Below are positions 9,316-18,038 of a DNA stretch of 64,000 nucleotides, in pieces. Positions within the stretch are counted from its first letter, which is position 1; each line of letters opens with the position of its first letter. Where the stretch lies: assembly GCA_015680685.1 (NCBI GenBank), contig MNCI01017909.1, positions 1,741,705 to 1,805,704 on the forward strand, written 5' to 3'. This DNA comes from Gnetum montanum (taxonomy: Eukaryota; Streptophyta; Gnetopsida; Gnetales; Gnetaceae). Position numbers and translations under genes: made by a program. The notes under the pieces were generated by a model that was not told the DNA's origin, searched no databases, and saw only the letters and a program-made list of their open reading frames with translations.

Positions 9316-10356
9316 TCAGGGAATCCCAGGAGATTACCCTTACGATTTCCGGCCGCGAGGCGAGGGATGTCCTCTTCCGTTATGGCAATATTAAGGACGG
9401 ACAACGCTGGCTCGGCCACTCAGCGGCCCCAGTCACGGTGACCGCCAAGATCCAGGCAGGAGGGCTAATGCACCTATTTTTGGTTACGACCCCTGATGTT
9501 CCCGCCAGTGAAATGATAGCTTTGGTCAACTCCTTCAGCGAGAAGGCAAAGCGTTTTTGCACGCACGTGCATAACGTGCGCGTAAGTTTCAATATCGACA
9601 CTTAGCTCTTCGCGGACTTGTTTGGCGTCCCCTCGAATGGCCTACCCGTAAAGGCAAAGACCAAGAGGAGCACTAGATTCCAGGAGTGTCTGAAGGAGTG
9701 GGTGAGGATCCCAAAAGAGACCAAAGGGTTTCCTTGTGACAAATTCGAGATGGGCGCTGCCAAGACAATGTATCCCCTTTTCCGGGCCCGAACTTTCCCC
9801 AAAACCCTCTCGCAGGCGAAGTTCTTTTCTGTAGAACAGACCCACATTATGTGAGAGGTTCTGGAGGAGGGAACCCGGTTCGATTGGGCAAACCATTTGG
9901 CCAAGGGACTGCGCAGCGAAATGGTCAAGCTTCGCAAGAAGCTTGAGTCCCGCTTTAATGTGCATTACGTCTTTTTCATAGCTTGCCTCCGACGGTTTGT
10001 TGAGTTTCTGGTCATCTAGAGGAATGGGGTCTGGGGACAGCAAGACCAAGACCAGCTGTCCAGACCTTGGATTGCCCACATTCTCAGCACTACTTGTGGG
10101 CAGGATCCGCTGGAAGGAATCGGGGAGTCATTGTCTGTAACGACTAAAGGCTTGGCGGCACCCCAAGTGCGAGGTCTCGACAGCGTGGGTGGGATAATGC
10201 CTACCTACACCGGCGACGCCTCGCGAGGGAAACGCGTGGTGGAAGAAATTGTGGAACCAGCAGCTCGGCGCAAGAGGCTCCGTCTAGCCGAGGCCCCTAG
10301 GGGTAACACAAGCTAAACTGTTGCGGTTGAGGTTCAGCGGAATAAGCTTCCGCCTG
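9316..10356 (+). pseudogene. Antisense gene exon 4 (E2): central LFG-P-NG domain and NLS-like segment
   Basis: A 1041-base exon with one frame throughout and four stops (9603, 9852, 10017, 10314), each a transition from Gln or Arg codons. Key motifs: EITLTISGREARDVL, VNSFSEKAKRF, ADLFGVPSNG, MYPLFRARTFPK, EEGTRFDWANHLAKG, then a basic stretch KRVVEEIVEPAARRKRLR fitting a bipartite nuclear localisation signal. E1 shares SNSFNEKVGHF, CDLFGIPANG, SYPLFWYHAFPK and MEGTKYYWAVALA, and also ends this exon in a basic cluster (PKKLKFKLR). The L-G-P-G pattern faintly recalls the plant mobile domain, but I cannot claim membership. Confidence 0.8.
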
Positions 10357-10436
10357 GTAAGTGTGAAAGGATTGTAGTACGCAATGTTTTATTTAGATAG
10401 TCTAGCATTATATGCTAACATGTGATGGTGTAACAG

Positions 10437-10863
10437 TAAAAATGACAGGGCAATTGACCCCTGAGACAGGGGCGATGATACTAAGCCATGGGGAGGGGAC
10501 CTCAATTTTGGAAGAAGAGGCCCCAGCTGTTAATGTGAGCCATGTGCAGGTTCCAGTGCGTGAGGAGGTCCTAACTACTGGAACCAGTGACGCACAGACT
10601 CCAGTGCGTGAAAGGGAAAGGGATACGGAAGATGTTGATGAAATCGCCACTGTCACCGGCAGAGGTAATGAATGCGTTAGCATATTTGCAGGACCTTGTT
10701 AATAGATGGAGTGTCTAACCAAATTAGGCTACAGGGCAAGAAGATGCATCTACGTCTGCTATTGTGAGCAAAATGTGGAGAGACTTCCCCGATAAATTTT
10801 CCTTCATGGAAGGCGTCGTTAATGACATGATCGAGTGTTTGGAGCACGTCGAACCTGGCGCTG
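10437..10863 (+). pseudogene. Antisense gene exons 5 and 6 (E2)
   Basis: Exon 5 (10437-10664) is acidic and Thr/Val-rich (GTSILEEEAPAV; twice a PVRE motif) and open. Exon 6 (10735-10863) gives SKMWRDFPDKFSFMEGVVND and ends CTG|GTATG. E1 has a single exon at 31068-31388 ending in a matching segment (PWVETLDKVEFMCGMAKDII), phase 1 as here. So the E2 exon 5-6 intron is either a gain or a loss relative to E1. Confidence 0.7.
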
Positions 10864-10940
10864 GTATGTTATAGCCGCAATGAGTTTATGACATAATGTT
10901 TTAGTAATGTGTCATCCATATTGATGATGTTTTCTGTTAG

Positions 10941-12088
10941 GAGCTCACCTCCGATGGGATCCCGCGGAGCCAATTGATTTGGACACAGCGGAGCCCCCAT
11001 CTGATGGGGCGGTCATGCCACGTCACATTTATGAGGAAATGCGTAAATGTGCGTTATGCTCGACGTGCTCCGTATGGGAAAGTAGGGGCGTTAATGAAAG
11101 CCTATGGAAAAGGCTACAGCAGTCGGAGCAGAGGGTTGAGTCCTTGACCAAAGAAGTCGGGGACCTAAGGTCACGATACGAATTCCTACAGGCTTGAGTG
11201 ACGGGGGATGAGGACTGGCGTACCGCTGTTATCGATCACTCCTGTTATTGGACAGCTATCAAGAACAGCGTACAGACCAGTCGGGCGTTAGTAGAGCAGA
11301 GGATGCAAATTGAACTCCTAGCTTAGAAAAGCTGAGACTAGAGGGACTACTGCACCAGCGTACAGGAGTGGGGGTAGAAAGAGAAGGACCACAAGCACCT
11401 ATATAAAAGGGAAAGCGCCGCTTATCAAAAGCACTACCGCGATTCCTTTGTCAAAGCTCAATCCCTGGAGGTTTTCATGGACACCATCGGAGCGTCTGAA
11501 GCTTTCAAGAAGTTCGAAGAGCAGGTGACCGTAACTGTGTCCCCGGAGAGGGCAATGGTTTTCCCTGGAAATCAGGCTACAATCCCTACCTTCTTCCCGG
11601 ATCCACCCCGCTGTAATAGTGTGGAGAAGGGGAAGGTGAAAGCTGGAGCTGCGTTGGGCGAAGATGTGTGGCCAGACCTGACAGAGGATGAGATTATGTA
11701 GTGCCTGTGGGCTGGCCTAGACAAGCTTCCCTTCGTTACGGAAGTTGGGCCGTCGCGAGTAAGTTTATGTATGACTTAGTCGAAGAGTTCTTTGGCTTGT
11801 GTTTTCTATTCTAATTTTTTTGATGTTATTTGGGTTTAGGTACCGGAAGAAGATAGGGAAAATACGCCAGCTGAGGGGCCAGGAGAGGAAACAAAGGAAG
11901 CAGAGGAGGAACACAACGATGAAGAGCGTTCAACTATGAAGCCACTGCTGGAATGAGAGCCTCATGAAGGGGCAATCTTTCGTGAAGGCATAATTTCAAG
12001 AAATGATGGCCCACTGGAGGACGACCTTTTGGGGCTAGATCCCAAGTTAAGAGATACCGGTGACAGTGGTAGCAGAGGGAATGCGTAA
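10941..12088 (+). pseudogene. Antisense gene exons 7 and 8 (E2): coiled coil and acidic tail
   Basis: Exon 7 (10941-11758) starts with a conserved WDP motif (RWDPAEPIDLD; E1: EWDPNRDMEIDS) and continues into a likely coiled coil (WKRLQQSEQRVESLTKEVGD), then Gln/Glu-rich helix. Four stops between 11324 and 11376 suggest a pair of frameshifts there. Exon 8 (11840-12088) is highly acidic (ETKEAEEEHNDEE), has one TGA at 11954, and ends with TAA at 12086-12088. The WDP motif, coiled coil and phase 1 entry are shared with E1. Confidence 0.75.
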
Positions 12089-12735
12089 TTATTATTTACG
12101 CAAAATTTTATTGATGCAAGGTCGGGTATTGTTCTGAATGACTGTTGACGAATTGTTATAAAGTCTAATGGATATTTGAAATGTTAATTAGTTTGTTGTT
12201 TGAATTTTTATGCTTTTGTCTGCATCAGCGTGAAAATATACGTTAAGGATTCTGTCTAAGTGATACTAATGGGACGTAATAACTAGTTTAAAGCCGTTGC
12301 AGGCCTGTTGCGTATTCCAGCATAAACGGTTCTAGTATGCAATACTGCGTTACTAGTTTAAGGCCATTGCGGGCCTGTTGCGTATTGTATAGCAAGCGTA
12401 GATAATGATAGTAGATAACTTCGGATAACTAGTTTAAGGCCGTTGCGGGCCGATTGCATAACTATGTATAACAGTATGAAGAGGTTGATTTTGTATAACT
12501 AGTTTAAGGCCGTTGCGGGTAGACTACGTAAATTGTAACAAAAATGTAATCCTATATAAATGCGTGAAGTAATGCGAAAGCGTAACTAACGCGGGTACGA
12601 TAAAACACGCAAAAAATGCAAAGCGTAAACACGGAAAGCAAATATAGCGTAAAAGTATGTTGAAACAAAAGAAGCTGTTAAATGGGGAGTGCGCTAACTT
12701 ACAAGAGAATGGCGGTACACGTAGAAGACCATTGT
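12089..12735 (+). other. 3' region of antisense gene, with hairpin array
   Basis: No coding sequence. It contains the hairpin array at 12270-12530 and many GCGTAA/TACGC words. It separates the antisense gene from the converging protease frame of the sense strand. Confidence 0.6.
12270..12530 (+). repeat. AGTTT-hairpin array, four units (E2, antisense gene 3' side)
   Basis: Four units of the form TAACTAGTTTAAGGCC-GTTGCG-GGCC spaced about 60-70 bases, for example GGCC-ATTGCG-GGCC at 12362-12375. The array lies just past the stop of the antisense gene, as does the larger array in E1 (32745-33145). Confidence 0.85.
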
Positions 12736-14123
12736 TCAACTGTCGATACGCAATTGTCTCCTAACGGTTTTTACGTTAAGCGCTGCGTAAGGGCGAGGAG
12801 GCTTGTGGTTTGACTCCTCTATGCTGTCATCCAGAAATGGCAGGTTGGCCCAGGTTAGACCGTCGTCATTGTTGTCGATTTGTTTAGGGGCTTGGAGATG
12901 GGAATGATCGTTAGTTGTTTCAATCTCCGAACCCCGTTCCTCTTCAATGTTATTGACAGTCCTGGGGGTGACCTCGTCGCCGCGTATGATGACCTCCCCC
13001 CGGCGTAGGGCAGGTGTATCTCTTGGTGTATCGGCGATGAAACTGCCCTCAGCTGGGCTAACCACGACCTCCCTAAGATCAAGTTGAAACTAGGCATCTC
13101 CTCGACGACTAAGAATGTGGCTTCGGTTGGGAATTGATCCCCCACCACAAACTCAATACGCACCATTCCCTTGACTTGAACCCATGCTCCGTTGAACGAT
13201 TTTACGCAGGCTGTCGTCGTGGGAGTGATCTGGTCGACCAAGCCCAGCCTATCCACTATGGAATAAGAAATGACATTAGCAGCTGCTCCATCATCCACAT
13301 GCACCCTCCGGATCCGGTACTGGCCGACCCGAATGGTAATGAACATAGGCTCAGTCGTTACTTGACCTTTCTCCGGGTCATCTTTGACAGACTCGTCAAG
13401 AAAGGTCAGCGAGGTAGGCTTGGGTTGTTCAGCTTCGGAAGAAAACATGACAGCGTGTATCGCTTCCTCTTCTGCTGGTAGATTGCCATCCACTGATATG
13501 GATGTCAGCATGCGTGCCATAGCCTCACGGTGTTCTCGAGACATCATCAGTAAGTCGTACAGGCTCAGCGTTGTGTTCTTTTGCTTAAGAGCTTGTTTGA
13601 CTTGCGTGAATGCATCAAGGAGGTCCTTCTCTCGGCCGGGTTGTTTATCCCCCTTGTCCTTCTCCATTCGGCCTAAGAGACGGATCTCTCGAGGCAGAGC
13701 GATGTCAGTGGGAGGGTTGTTCTTTTTCCTGCCAAGAGAAGGTGGCTGCGTTTCTGTACCTTTAGTCTGCTTCTGAGGCATAGACAAAGGCACAGAGGCT
13801 AGGGGCCTGGGCTCAGGGAAGCCGAGCGTAAGGTGGTCTTTTGTTGCATTAATTGTAGTGTCCTCCTCCTTTCGCTTAGGAGGCGATGACTGGTTATTTT
13901 GATCGAAGGTCTGCCCTTGCTTGAGAGGAGCAGGCCGTGGTTCTGGCGCCCTGATAATGAAGGGCGTTCTAGGCGTGGGCGCGGACGGAGCCACGGCTTG
14001 AGTGCTGCCGCATGACTGAGGGCGTACCTGGGAAGGTGCCCGTATGATGAAAGGTGGCTGTGAGACCCCACTGGCTGCCGATGAAGTAGTTGGCCCCCTT
14101 GGTGAGCTGGCGGGTACACGCAA
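12736..14123 (-). pseudogene. E2 aspartic protease and linker
   Basis: Sense-strand frame of 422 codons from 14123. The N-terminal part carries repeats of a PFIIRAP motif. Protease motifs are VHVDDGAAANVIS (catalytic Asp in the D-D-G-A form usual in Tat elements) near 13290 and FNLILGRSWL near 13090. A frameshift in a run of six C at 12996-13001 moves the continuation to another frame (12736-13065), which reads EVIIRGDEVTPR and an acidic linker homologous to E1. The homopolymer shift could be a mutation or an assembly error. The enzyme would mature the gag-pol polyprotein. Confidence 0.9.
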
Positions 14124-14132
14124 AACAAAAGG

Positions 14133-16524
14133 CTATTTTGGCAGTCCCTTACGCTCACCGTCCGTACTCACCACAGTGATTGTATAAGGATCGTAGTTTG
14201 CGTTCAATGGGTCCTTATATACATGCAGTGTTTGGTTTTTCGGACGCGTCGAGTTACTGCTGTCTAATTTTAGATGACCTTCGTCGATCATGCGTTGAAT
14301 GTCATCCTTTAACGCCCAGCAGTAATCTGTGTCGTGACCACACATCTGGTGGTAGTCATAGAAACAGTCTAGCCTGAAAGATCTCGGGACTGCTGGTTCG
14401 TTAGGTAAGGCTAAAGAAGGGTCTTTCAGTAATTCACAGTGACGTCTATGACGCTTCAGAGCTTCCTCGGACACCTTCTTAGGTTGAATGTGTCCTGCCG
14501 CTAACAGTTGTTTCAGCAATTTGGAATGCTTTATAGGTAAAGCCGCATATTTTGAATGATCTTTTCGCTCAAAATTTGGCTTTGGGTGGGGGGGGGGGGC
14601 CTTCAGGGGTAGTTGTGGCTTGGCTGGTGCTAGCACCAGCCGTGGCCTTGGGAGGTGCTGTTGTGGGTGCTTTCTTGTTCTTGTTCTTTACGCTTTCAGT
14701 CAGCGCTACCATCGTTGTCGCCTTACCCTTGTCTTTGGCCTTGTTGTGTGTGTTCCTGTAGGCGACATACGCCGGGTCTTTGCTGGCCTCCGCAGCATTT
14801 TGGATGCTCCTAACTTGTGCGAAGGCCTAATGTAAATTACTTGGGGAAAGGTAGTACAGCTTTGACTTAATGAAGTCATTGACTGCTCCCTTGAACATAG
14901 CCAGCATATGTGAGTCCGCGATCGGCTCACGGATCTCGTTCAAAGTGGCATTCAAGCGCTGTATAAACTTTTGGACGGGCTCGAGCGGGTCTTGTTTCAC
15001 CCCCATGAGCTGATCCAGTGTGACTTCTGGCTTTAGGTTGTATTTGAAGCGGGTCACAAACTGAGTCAGCAGCTCTTCCAAGGTTGAGATGGAAGAGCGT
15101 GGGAGGGCTCGGTACCAGTCCAAAGCTTTTCCTGTTAATGACATCGCAAAAACTCTGATAACCATATGTGGCCACTGTTGAAGCAACAAGGATTCAGATC
15201 AAAAGGTGACTAAGTGAGCGTTGGGATGCCCCTCCCCATTGTACTTGGTGAAATGAGGGAGGGACATCCCTGGTGGCAGTGACAGCATTGGCACCACTGG
15301 ACTAATCGGATCATCCTGATAAAAGTCCATGATCTGAATAACATCAGATCCAGTGGCTTTGAGGCGTCGGACCTCCTTGGTGAGGGTCTGTATAAGCTAG
15401 AAGGCTTGGTCTAGACCCGTTGATGGAGCTGTCTGTGCGGCAGGCACAGGAGGTTGGACTGGGAGGGCGGTGCGAGGGAACGGAAATGATGAAATGGGTT
15501 GACTGGCTGCTTGTGGGGCAGGGATCCCAGCAGGCAAGGGAGCCTGCGAAGACCACCACCCGCTGGCTTGCGCAGAGGGGTTGACAGTCGCCTGCTGCAT
15601 AAGATAGGGATAGGTATACTGCAGGATCCTCTGTGGAACTTGCGCTACAGGTGCCACTGGGGGCTGCACGCCATACGCCACAGACTGAGTATGTTGCACC
15701 GCCGGGTTGGCCCATTGACCTGCGGTGGGCTGTTGGACATATGTTTGTGGCTGAACGGTTGCAGGGATTTACTGAGTTTACGGATGCGGAAGCGACATGG
15801 TCTGAGCCGGGTGTGTTACAGATACGTTATGGGGTTGTATCTGTGGGATGAAATGGGGCACGGTGGTCGCCAGGATCACCGTTGGGATACTAAGTACCTG
15901 TGGTGACGGACGTGCCCCCACGTTATTCTGAGGCATTTGTACTTGCAACCCGGACGGCTGTGCGGTGGCCTGCGGAAGGACAGGAATGTGCGTCTGCGCG
16001 GTCACGGCTAGGTCAAGAGAGGCTACCTCTCCATTGAAAGGAAACAACGGATTTACGTACGTGTGGGGCGTTAGAGTATGAAACGAATGTTCTGACAGGG
16101 CCACGAATTCGTCCTCTTCCTCTTCCCCATCCTGGGGCTCCACCATAGCTTGTGAAGCCTAACCTTTGGCCATGACCAACTGCATGATAAGTTCATGTTG
16201 GTGTTCGGTCAAGGGGATTATGTCGTATGCTGTTGGCTTAAAATCATAGCCCCCTCGGTGGAGCACCTCAAAGTTTCGTTTCGCTTCAAGCTCGGCTCGG
16301 CTGAGAGCCAGCTTCGCCTGGATCTTAAGGCATATGAAGTCGTATTCTTCAGGGGTTATAACCGTGAAGATAGGCTCTTTTCCCTGAAGCCTCAATGAAT
16401 GGTGCAATGGTCCCTGAGGTCCCGTAGCGCCAGGAGCTGGTCCTGTGACCACCGTAGGATTGATAGGTGTGACACCCAGATCGGTAGGGACCAGGGCAGT
16501 TGTGTTTGAGTAAAAGGAATCCAT
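14133..16524 (-). pseudogene. gag: E2 gag
   Basis: Begins at 16524 (MDSFYSNTT) and runs through several frames separated by TAG/TAA. Order: N-terminal region; Pro/Gln-rich stretch (16146-15397); capsid domain at 15189-14827 with FAMSLTGKALDWYRALP and FVTRFKYNL (retrotransposon gag signature); and a C-terminal FRLDCFYDYHQMCGHDTDYCWALK segment (about 14390-14290), a Cys/His motif typical of Tat gag. A run of 12 G at 14588-14599 marks a likely frame slip. A single TAG separates it from the protease frame. It forms the virus-like particle. Confidence 0.9.
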
Positions 16525-16672
16525 TGATTAATGAAATCGAGAGTAACTAGTAATCGGATCTAAAAGAAAATGGCTGGCAACAAAAAGCACAAAAAAGGCT
16601 TTCTACCCTGTAGGATTTCAAAGAAATCATCCTTGCGACCGATCTATACCACGCGATTGACCGTAGACTTCC
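16525..16672 (-). other. E2 5' leader, primer-binding site not identified
   Basis: Between gag and the 5' LTR. In sense it includes TGGTATAGATCGGTCGC near 16655-16639, which may be the primer site, but the LTR border itself is lost at the ambiguous base 16673, so I cannot assign the tRNA. Confidence 0.4.
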
Positions 16673-16673
16673 N
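16673..16673. other. Ambiguous base / collapsed assembly join
   Basis: A single N sits where the 5' LTR should begin. About 96 bases present in the other LTR (991-1086) are missing here, so this N probably marks a closed gap rather than one unknown base. Confidence 0.75.
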
Positions 16674-18033
16674 GCGAATCTGCGGCACCCTGAACGGTCT
16701 TGTCGATCAGACAGGGACTTATGGGTCAGTAAAACGATGAAGATTACGGATCTTTGTGTGTTTCGATTTGATTCGAGGGATCTTGGAATGGGAGGAAAAC
16801 GACGTGGATGGATCACTACGATGATAACGTCAAACATGCCGAAAACATAGATTTTCAAAGATCTATGTTTCGATTTTTGAAAGAATGTATGATTTGTATG
16901 TCACGTTACAATGGGAGAGATCCCCAATAACTTGATGCAAAAAATGAGCACAAAACAACAAGGAAACTGTCCAGATAGAAGTCCGATCTACCTCGTAGTC
17001 CAAAGCTGGGATGCAAGGATGGTCAAGCTCTGAGGTCTGCAGATCAACTGTTTCTGACCGGTAGAGCCTGCGAACTGGGCGAGACGGTCTCACAATCCTT
17101 GTTCTGCTTTTTTTGCTTCGAGTAGGTTCTGCTCAGGGCAGCAATCGCTAATGGAGAAAGTCGTATCTTCCCCAAAGGAATGATCTCTCTTGTTGCTAAG
17201 GCTCAAGCGCACTGTGCTATGTTCTTGCTGAAGGATGGTGCTGTTGGCAGTTGCCAAAAGGTTGCTCTTTGTTTCTCCGCTTAAGGTGATAAGTGCTTCC
17301 TTGCTCAGAAAATGCTCTTGACCTTTTGATTTCCTGCCTTTAACAATGATAAATGCTCTGGTGCTCAGAAAAATGCCTCTGCTTCTCTGATTTGTCCCCC
17401 CTTTGTATCTTTGTCAACTGAGGTATTTATAGGCCGCAACGCTCCGTGGAAGAGGCGCAACCCTGATGACGTGGGTCCTGGATGTTTCGGGTTCCGTTAA
17501 CATGACCATTTTAAGTTAGACTGTGACTACGCACAACACGCTCGTTTGCGTGTTGTGTGTGTGAAGAGCAGGTACATGTTGAGCATGCTTCAATTGCTTT
17601 CAGGCTATATTACACTCATTCGCATTGTGTTGCGTGTATGAGCGTTATCTGGTATAAAAACAATAAGCTCAAAATTGTCTTACGCTCACTACGCAGTTGC
17701 GCGTAACGAAGCGTAAACAATGTCTAATTTACGCTTACTACGCAGCCGTGCGTAACGAAGCGTAAATAATGTCTAGCCTTAGTGATGAAATACGCAATGA
17801 TACGCACCGCCGCGTAACGAGCGTAAAGACAAGTTATTCATGCGCCACGAGACAAAGTGTCGAACTGTTGTGCTTCTCTAGACTCTACCTTCGACTATTT
17901 TGGAGCTTATTACGCTCATTACGCTGCCGCACGTAATAGAGCGTAAACTTGTCCTTGAACAAAGTTGATGCGCACTCTCGCTTGAATTGTGAATCTTTGC
18001 CTGAGGCCGACTCGTAATTTTCACAGTGTTTCA
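16674..18033 (-). mobile_element. E2 5' LTR (incomplete at its inner end)
   Basis: Aligns with 1087-2467. Contains the TATA box (minus, 17424-17431) and the U3 hairpins (about 17528-17947), some with single-base decay compared with the other copy. Ends GTGTTTCA at 18033, followed by the TGGAT duplication. Confidence 0.93.
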
Positions 18034-18038
18034 TGGAT
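18034..18038. repeat. Target-site duplication of E2 (TGGAT), right copy
   Basis: Matches 986-990 exactly; after it the E1 LTR resumes (GAGGGTTCACTTGGA). Confidence 0.93.

Larger units (their letters stand above)
7988..12088 (+). pseudogene. Antisense eight-exon gene inside E2, product unknown
   Basis: On the strand opposite to gag-pol I can read eight exons: 7988-8110, 8376-8825, 8965-9218, 9316-10356, 10437-10664, 10735-10863, 10941-11758 and 11840-12088. Each intron begins GT and ends AG, and phases agree (2,1,1,1,1,0) from exon 2 on; only the exon 1-2 join is off by one base. Total about 1,100 codons. E1 carries a homologue with the same exon borders where comparable. Domain order: charged start, hydrophobic LKPTLIVLDIIGVLC segment, LFGVPSNG domain, basic bipartite segment, acidic region, coiled coil. 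Stops at 8497, 8800, 9603, 9852, 10017, 10314, 11195 and 11954 are each one transition from CAA, CAG or CGA. A captured host gene or a lineage-specific accessory gene; no family recognised. Confidence 0.75.
7597..12774 (-). other. Candidate sense-strand intron between protease and RT of E2
   Basis: The minus strand shows an acceptor GGTTTTGCAG ending at 7597, directly before the pol exon, and a possible donor GTAAAA at 12774-12769 after the protease linker. E1 has a matching acceptor (GGTTGATATGCAG ending at 22938) before homologous coding sequence and a possible donor GTAAAT at 33434. Ogre elements are known to carry an intron at this position. The acceptor is well supported by conservation; the donor is a guess. 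Confidence 0.55.
991..18033 (-). mobile_element. E2: 17 kb Tat-type Ty3/gypsy element with an antisense multi-exon gene
   Basis: A nearly complete LTR element: LTRs 991-2467 and 16674-18033, TG...CA ends and a perfect TGGAT duplication. Sense is minus: gag (16524-14133), protease (14123 to about 12736), a 5 kb block with an oppositely oriented gene (7988-12088), then RT, RNase H, second RNase H and integrase (7596-4120). Two RNase H domains place it in the Tat lineage (Ogre/Retand/Tat group), where large size is usual. It is more GC- and CpG-rich than its surroundings. Between 1640 and 1970 I count about 17 LTR-LTR differences in ~330 bases, nearly all transitions, so it is not recent, but it is much younger than E1. 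Confidence 0.95.

Noticed and set aside
9642-10079. 145-codon minus-strand ORF
   Set aside because: Lies opposite exon 4 of the antisense gene, in no sense-strand gene position, with no domain; exon 4 explains the sequence.
8376-10356. Assignment of the antisense protein to the plant mobile domain family
   Set aside because: Only a loose L-F-G-x-P-x-N-G resemblance; no other conserved block matched, so it is left as unknown.
13384-13776. 130-codon + strand ORF
   Set aside because: Mirror of the protease frame on the other strand; no homology signal.
16639-16655. Firm primer-binding site in E2
   Set aside because: A TGGTATAGATCGG word is present, but the LTR end is missing there, so its distance to the LTR and tRNA match cannot be judged.
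991-18033. Reading E2 as a virus with an envelope-like gene
   Set aside because: No signal peptide plus transmembrane pattern downstream of integrase, and the extra gene is antisense and spliced.
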